Assembly: GCA_030147645.1 (NCBI GenBank)
Contig: JASBUY010000250.1
Span: 1 to 8,020 of the forward strand
Reading direction: 5' to 3'
Length of the DNA stretch: 8,020 nucleotides
From: Aquabacter sp.
GTDB taxonomy: Bacteria; Pseudomonadota; Alphaproteobacteria; Rhizobiales; Xanthobacteraceae
Under the pieces are notes generated by a model. It did not search any database and was not told the DNA's origin. It saw only the letters and a program-made list of their open reading frames with translations. The position numbers and the translations under genes were made by a program. Of this stretch, positions 5,799 through 8,020 are shown in pieces. Position 1 is the stretch's first letter; each line of letters starts with the position of its first letter.

Positions 5799-6536
5799 TC
5801 AATCCGCGAAGAAATTCCGCGCCTCGAATGTCTCGGTCCAGGTCCGGCCATCGACAATGTCGGCGAACCAGACGAATTCGTACAGCCAGATGTCGCCGTC
5901 CTTCAGCACGCGGTCGAGCTGCCCGCCCGAGCGCAGCACCGCCTCGATCTCCGCGCGGGACAGACCCACCGGCATACGCTCGCGCCGGGTCTCGGCCCGG
6001 TGGAGCGGATCCGAATGGTCGCGCGCCATGATGAAGCGGTCTTCCCCGGTCGGCAGGCAATGGAGCGCCACCCCGCGCATGCCGTAGAGCAGGAAGTTGC
6101 GCAGACTGTAGACATTCTTTGGGCCGACAATGGCGAGGCTCAAGGGACGGCCCCGCATCAGGCTCGCCCGCGCGCGCACTTCGATGAGAAGGCCCTGCAG
6201 ACCCATGCCGCGCGAAGCGGGCAGCACGCAGGAGGCATCGAACTCGGCAATCAGGGGCAGACGCGCCGGTGAAAAGCCCGGCGCTGCCGCCCAGCCCTCA
6301 TGATCGGGCCCTGGAAAGCGTACGCTGCTATAGCCGATGAGCGCGCCGTCGAGGAACGCGCCGAAGCACAAGGCGTCCGGGGCGAAGACCGCTTCGATAT
6401 GGGCGTGATCGCGCCCGCGATAAATGGTGTCGTCGCCGACCTGCTCATAAACCGCGTTGTGGAGGTCAAAGATCGGCTCCATGTAGCTGGCGTCGAGCCG
6501 GCGGATGTCTAGCCCGCCGCTGGAGGTCGTGCTCAC
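5799..6536 (-). CDS. GNAT-like N-acetyltransferase family protein, atypical acetyl-CoA motif
   Basis: This 245-residue protein appears to have a GNAT fold. A central strand (LPLIAEFDASCVLPASR, about 93-109) leads into SRGMGLQGLLIE at 108-119, where GNAT proteins hold the acetyl-CoA pyrophosphate loop. The consensus is Q/R-x-x-G-x-G/A; here it reads R109-G-M-G112-L-Q114, so the last small residue is a glutamine. The later PKNVYSLRNFLLYGMRG (139-155) fits the usual Asn...Ser...Gly region of GNAT motif B. The C-terminal 60 residues (with IWLYEFVWFAD at 216-226) are not part of the minimal fold. The substrate is unknown. GTG 6536 is preceded by AAAGGG about 7 nt upstream. An out-of-frame ATG just upstream ends at once and is not used. 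It follows the YitH-like GNAT gene on the same strand after 128 bp, and the two proteins are not obviously copies of each other. Confidence 0.72.
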   Translation of the reverse strand: MSTTSSGGLDIRRLDASYMEPIFDLHNAVYEQVGDDTIYRGRDHAHIEAVFAPDALCFGAFLDGALIGYSSVRFPGPDHEGWAAAPGFSPARLPLIAEFDASCVLPASRGMGLQGLLIEVRARASLMRGRPLSLAIVGPKNVYSLRNFLLYGMRGVALHCLPTGEDRFIMARDHSDPLHRAETRRERMPVGLSRAEIEAVLRSGGQLDRVLKDGDIWLYEFVWFADIVDGRTWTETFEARNFFAD

Positions 6537-6567
6537 CGTTTGACCCTTTCCATCCTGTCAGCCGCCG

Positions 6568-6603
6568 CCGCGACGGAGCCTCGCTGCCAAGCGAGCGTCG
6601 CGG
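6568..6603. other. Long stem-loop between the two GNAT genes
   Basis: CCGCGACG (6568-6575) pairs with CGTCGCGG (6596-6603). After a 4-nt one-sided bulge (6576-6579), CTCGCT (6580-6585) pairs with AGCGAG (6590-6595) around a GCCA loop. This gives 14 base pairs in total. There is no T-run on either side, so it is not a classic intrinsic terminator. On the minus strand it begins 61 nt after the YitH-like GNAT stop and ends about 31 nt before the next gene's GTG. It could be a leader structure, an RNA-processing barrier or chance in GC-rich DNA. Confidence 0.4.
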
Positions 6604-6664
6604 GGATCGAAAAGCCTGCATCCAAAACGCGCCGCCGCGTGCGCCGCGCCTGCGGAAGCCGGTT

Positions 6665-7510
6665 TCACCCCAGTTCGAAGCTGGTGATGCCGTAAATGCG
6701 CGAGAGCGGAAGCTCCGGCGCGATTCCGCGATACATGCGGGCGGTCTCGAAGCTCGGGGCAAGACCCGCTTCCTGCGCCAAGGCGCGGGCCGCGGCGTTG
6801 CTCTCGGGCACGTCGAGGAAGATCGGTCCGTCGGGCGCTACCGCGTGAACCGCCGAGGAAAGGCCCGCATAGAGGGCGCGCGCCGTGTCGTCGTCGGCGG
6901 CGAACAGCGGGCCGATCTTGTGGCCCTCCCGCGCCTGACGCACCACGCCATAGCCGGTCACTTCGCCATCGGCGCGGGCGACCAGCGCGGTTCCCGCCTC
7001 CGGCACCAGCCAGCGGTCGAGGAAGTTCGGCCGGTCGAACAGGAAATGCGCGCGGTCGAAGGCGAACAAGGCGGGCAGGTCCGCACGCGTCACCGCCGCA
7101 ATGCCCTGGGCGCCCGGCAGGCTGATGGGGCGCCCGCCATAGCGCACATTGCGATGCGCCAGCACGAAGCCGGATGTCTTGTAATTCTCCTGCTGTGCCA
7201 CGACCCCGTCGAGGCCGAGGGTTCGCGTGCCCATGCGCGCCAAGGCCGCCTGCCAGAGCGCGAAGCCGAGCCCCTGGCCGCGCCGGTCGGGACGGCAGAT
7301 ATAGAAACCGATAAAGCCGAAGGTGTCGCCATAGCCGACGGCGGAGATGCAGGCGGTCAGCGCCTCACCTTCGAACAGCCCGAGAAAACCCTGCGGGTCC
7401 TGGGCCAGAAAGGCGGCGGCGTCATGCAGCCCCGGATTCCACCCTTCGCGGGCGGCCCATTCCACGGCGATATCCACTTCGGCGGGCGTGAGGGTCCTGA
7501 TCTCGCTCAT
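6665..7510 (-). CDS. GNAT N-acetyltransferase with YitH-like second domain (Acetyltransf_18 type)
   Basis: This 281-residue protein has a canonical N-terminal GNAT domain. FIGFYICRPDRRGQGLGFAL (about 66-85) is motif A, with R77-x-x-G80-x-G82 binding acetyl-CoA. GVVAQQENYKTSGFVLAHRN (102-121) is motif B. A second, C-terminal domain starts near 137 with FDRAHFLFDRPNFLDRWL (151-168) and ends in MYRG...IYGITSFELG (259-281), the arrangement of YitH-like acetyltransferases. It is a cytosolic enzyme. The acceptor is not predictable; small amines or amino-acid-like compounds are possible. The ATG overlaps the stop of the upstream nucleotidase gene by 4 nt (ATGA) and has only a weak ribosome site, so translation is probably coupled to it. 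That places it in one operon with the nucleotidase. Confidence 0.87.
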   Translation of the reverse strand: MSEIRTLTPAEVDIAVEWAAREGWNPGLHDAAAFLAQDPQGFLGLFEGEALTACISAVGYGDTFGFIGFYICRPDRRGQGLGFALWQAALARMGTRTLGLDGVVAQQENYKTSGFVLAHRNVRYGGRPISLPGAQGIAAVTRADLPALFAFDRAHFLFDRPNFLDRWLVPEAGTALVARADGEVTGYGVVRQAREGHKIGPLFAADDDTARALYAGLSSAVHAVAPDGPIFLDVPESNAAARALAQEAGLAPSFETARMYRGIAPELPLSRIYGITSFELG

Positions 7511-8020
7511 GCGCCAACCCCGAGGCTCTCGAGAAAACCGGCAAGATCATGGGTGACATGATCCACATAGGCCGCTTCCCGGCCTTCGAATTCCCAGGAC
7601 TGGCGCGTCTCGACGGCCTCGTCCGGCGGCACCACCAGCACGGTCGCCATGCCAAGGCGATGGGGCACTTCCAGGTTCCGCGCGAGATCCTCGAACATGG
7701 CCGCGCGGCTTGGCTCCACCCCATGGGCGCGCAGGAAGCGGTGATAGGCCTCTTCCGTGGGCTTGGGATGGAATTCGGCGGCGACGATGTCATGGACCGC
7801 CGCGAAATGCCCGCCGATCCCGAGCCGCTGGAGCACATTCTGCGCGTGCCGCTCCGAGCCGTTGGTATAGACGAGCTTGATGCCGGGCAGTTGCTCCAGG
7901 GCCGCAGCGAGGCGCGGGGAGGGATCGAGGCCCGAAAGGTCGACGTCGTGGACATGCTCGAGGAACGGCGCGGGGTCGAGCCCGTGCTCGATCATGAGGC
8001 CGCGCAGCGAGGTGCCGTAG
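7507..8020 (-). CDS. HAD-family pyrimidine 5'-nucleotidase, 5' end cut by window edge
   Basis: The 170 visible residues are the C-terminal part of a HAD enzyme of the bacterial/yeast pyrimidine 5'-nucleotidase group, which dephosphorylates nucleoside monophosphates such as UMP or CMP. The frame stays open through the right edge. The first residues, YGTSLRGLMIEHG, match an internal family region (usually YGTTLRGLM), so the in-frame ATG at 7995 is not the start. HAD motif II is VYTNGS. Motif III is the lysine in FHPKPTEEAY. Motif IV is FEDLARNLE followed by LGMATVLVVPP. The nucleophile DxD motif lies outside the window. The stop overlaps the ATG of the downstream YitH-like GNAT gene by 4 nt. 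In many Hyphomicrobiales I recall this gene lying near dapD, but that lies off the edge and cannot be checked. Confidence 0.88.
   Translation of the reverse strand, partial: YGTSLRGLMIEHGLDPAPFLEHVHDVDLSGLDPSPRLAAALEQLPGIKLVYTNGSERHAQNVLQRLGIGGHFAAVHDIVAAEFHPKPTEEAYHRFLRAHGVEPSRAAMFEDLARNLEVPHRLGMATVLVVPPDEAVETRQSWEFEGREAAYVDHVTHDLAGFLESLGVGA

Noticed and set aside
5799..7510. The two neighbouring GNAT genes as a tandem duplication
   Set aside because: Lengths, motif A and C-terminal parts differ, and only one has the YitH-like second domain; I see no shared sequence beyond the fold.
6845..7561. Plus-strand open frame of 238 codons opposite the YitH-like GNAT gene
   Set aside because: Antisense to a gene with intact GNAT motifs; no recognisable domain and no ribosome site that I trust.
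7507..7995. A complete 162-residue HAD protein starting at ATG 7995
   Set aside because: Family sequence (YGTSLRGL) continues in frame upstream to the window edge, so this ATG is internal and the gene is partial.
1..8020. Mobile element, prophage, defence island or secondary-metabolite cluster
   Set aside because: No transposase, integrase, terminal repeats, tRNA-associated boundary, toxin-antitoxin, nuclease-helicase pair or synthase gene is visible; base composition looks even except in the short operator regions.

Overview
The window is high-GC DNA with dense, mostly overlapping or closely spaced genes. It looks like ordinary chromosome of an alphaproteobacterium of the order Hyphomicrobiales (Rhizobiales), possibly Xanthobacteraceae. 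The support is the gene content: DUF2244 next to nth, an EI24/CysZ-like protein, DUF2852, and an Ada-type protein without its N-terminal zinc domain. The promoter-like sites also fit the Sinorhizobium-type pattern CTTGAC-N17-CTATAT. The genus is an inference. I see no rRNA, tRNA, CRISPR array, insertion sequence, integrase or phage gene, and no defence system.

Layout. From 1 to 690 (minus) lies the 5' part of an AraC/O6-alkylguanine-DNA methyltransferase fusion, cut by the left edge. At 775-1311 (minus) is a two-helix membrane protein, DUF2244. At 1333-2265 (plus) is endonuclease III (nth) with a 99-residue Lys/Ala/Pro-rich N-terminal extension; it diverges from DUF2244 across only 21 bp. At 2272-2961 (minus) is an EI24/CysZ-like membrane protein that converges on nth with 6 bp between. 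At 3126-4415 (plus) is an exported, Tat-type HAD phosphatase resembling phosphorylcholine phosphatase. Its stop codon sits inside a 9-bp inverted repeat. At 4513-4944 (minus) is a DUF2852 membrane protein with a strong UUCG-loop terminator behind it. At 5041-5670 (minus) is a TetR regulator with a WHG-type C-terminal domain. At 5799-6536 and 6665-7510 (minus) are two unrelated GNAT acetyltransferases. At 7507-8020 (minus) is the 3' part of a HAD pyrimidine 5'-nucleotidase, cut by the right edge and overlapping the second GNAT gene by ATGA.

How the genes work together. The left third carries two DNA-repair functions, alkylation reversal and base excision, flanking DUF2244. They are probably neighbours rather than one operon. 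The clearest regulatory unit is tetR plus DUF2852. Both have an AT-rich, partly palindromic 19-bp element (ATGTAAATG...ACAT) at or just after a recognisable -10 box. I read this as one TetR operator present twice, giving autoregulation and control of the DUF2852 gene. The right third is a minus-strand run in which the nucleotidase and the YitH-like GNAT are translationally coupled.

I did not find a convincing undescribed multi-gene system. The best leads are the TetR/DUF2852 operator pair, the basic tail on Nth, and two unexplained stem-loops.
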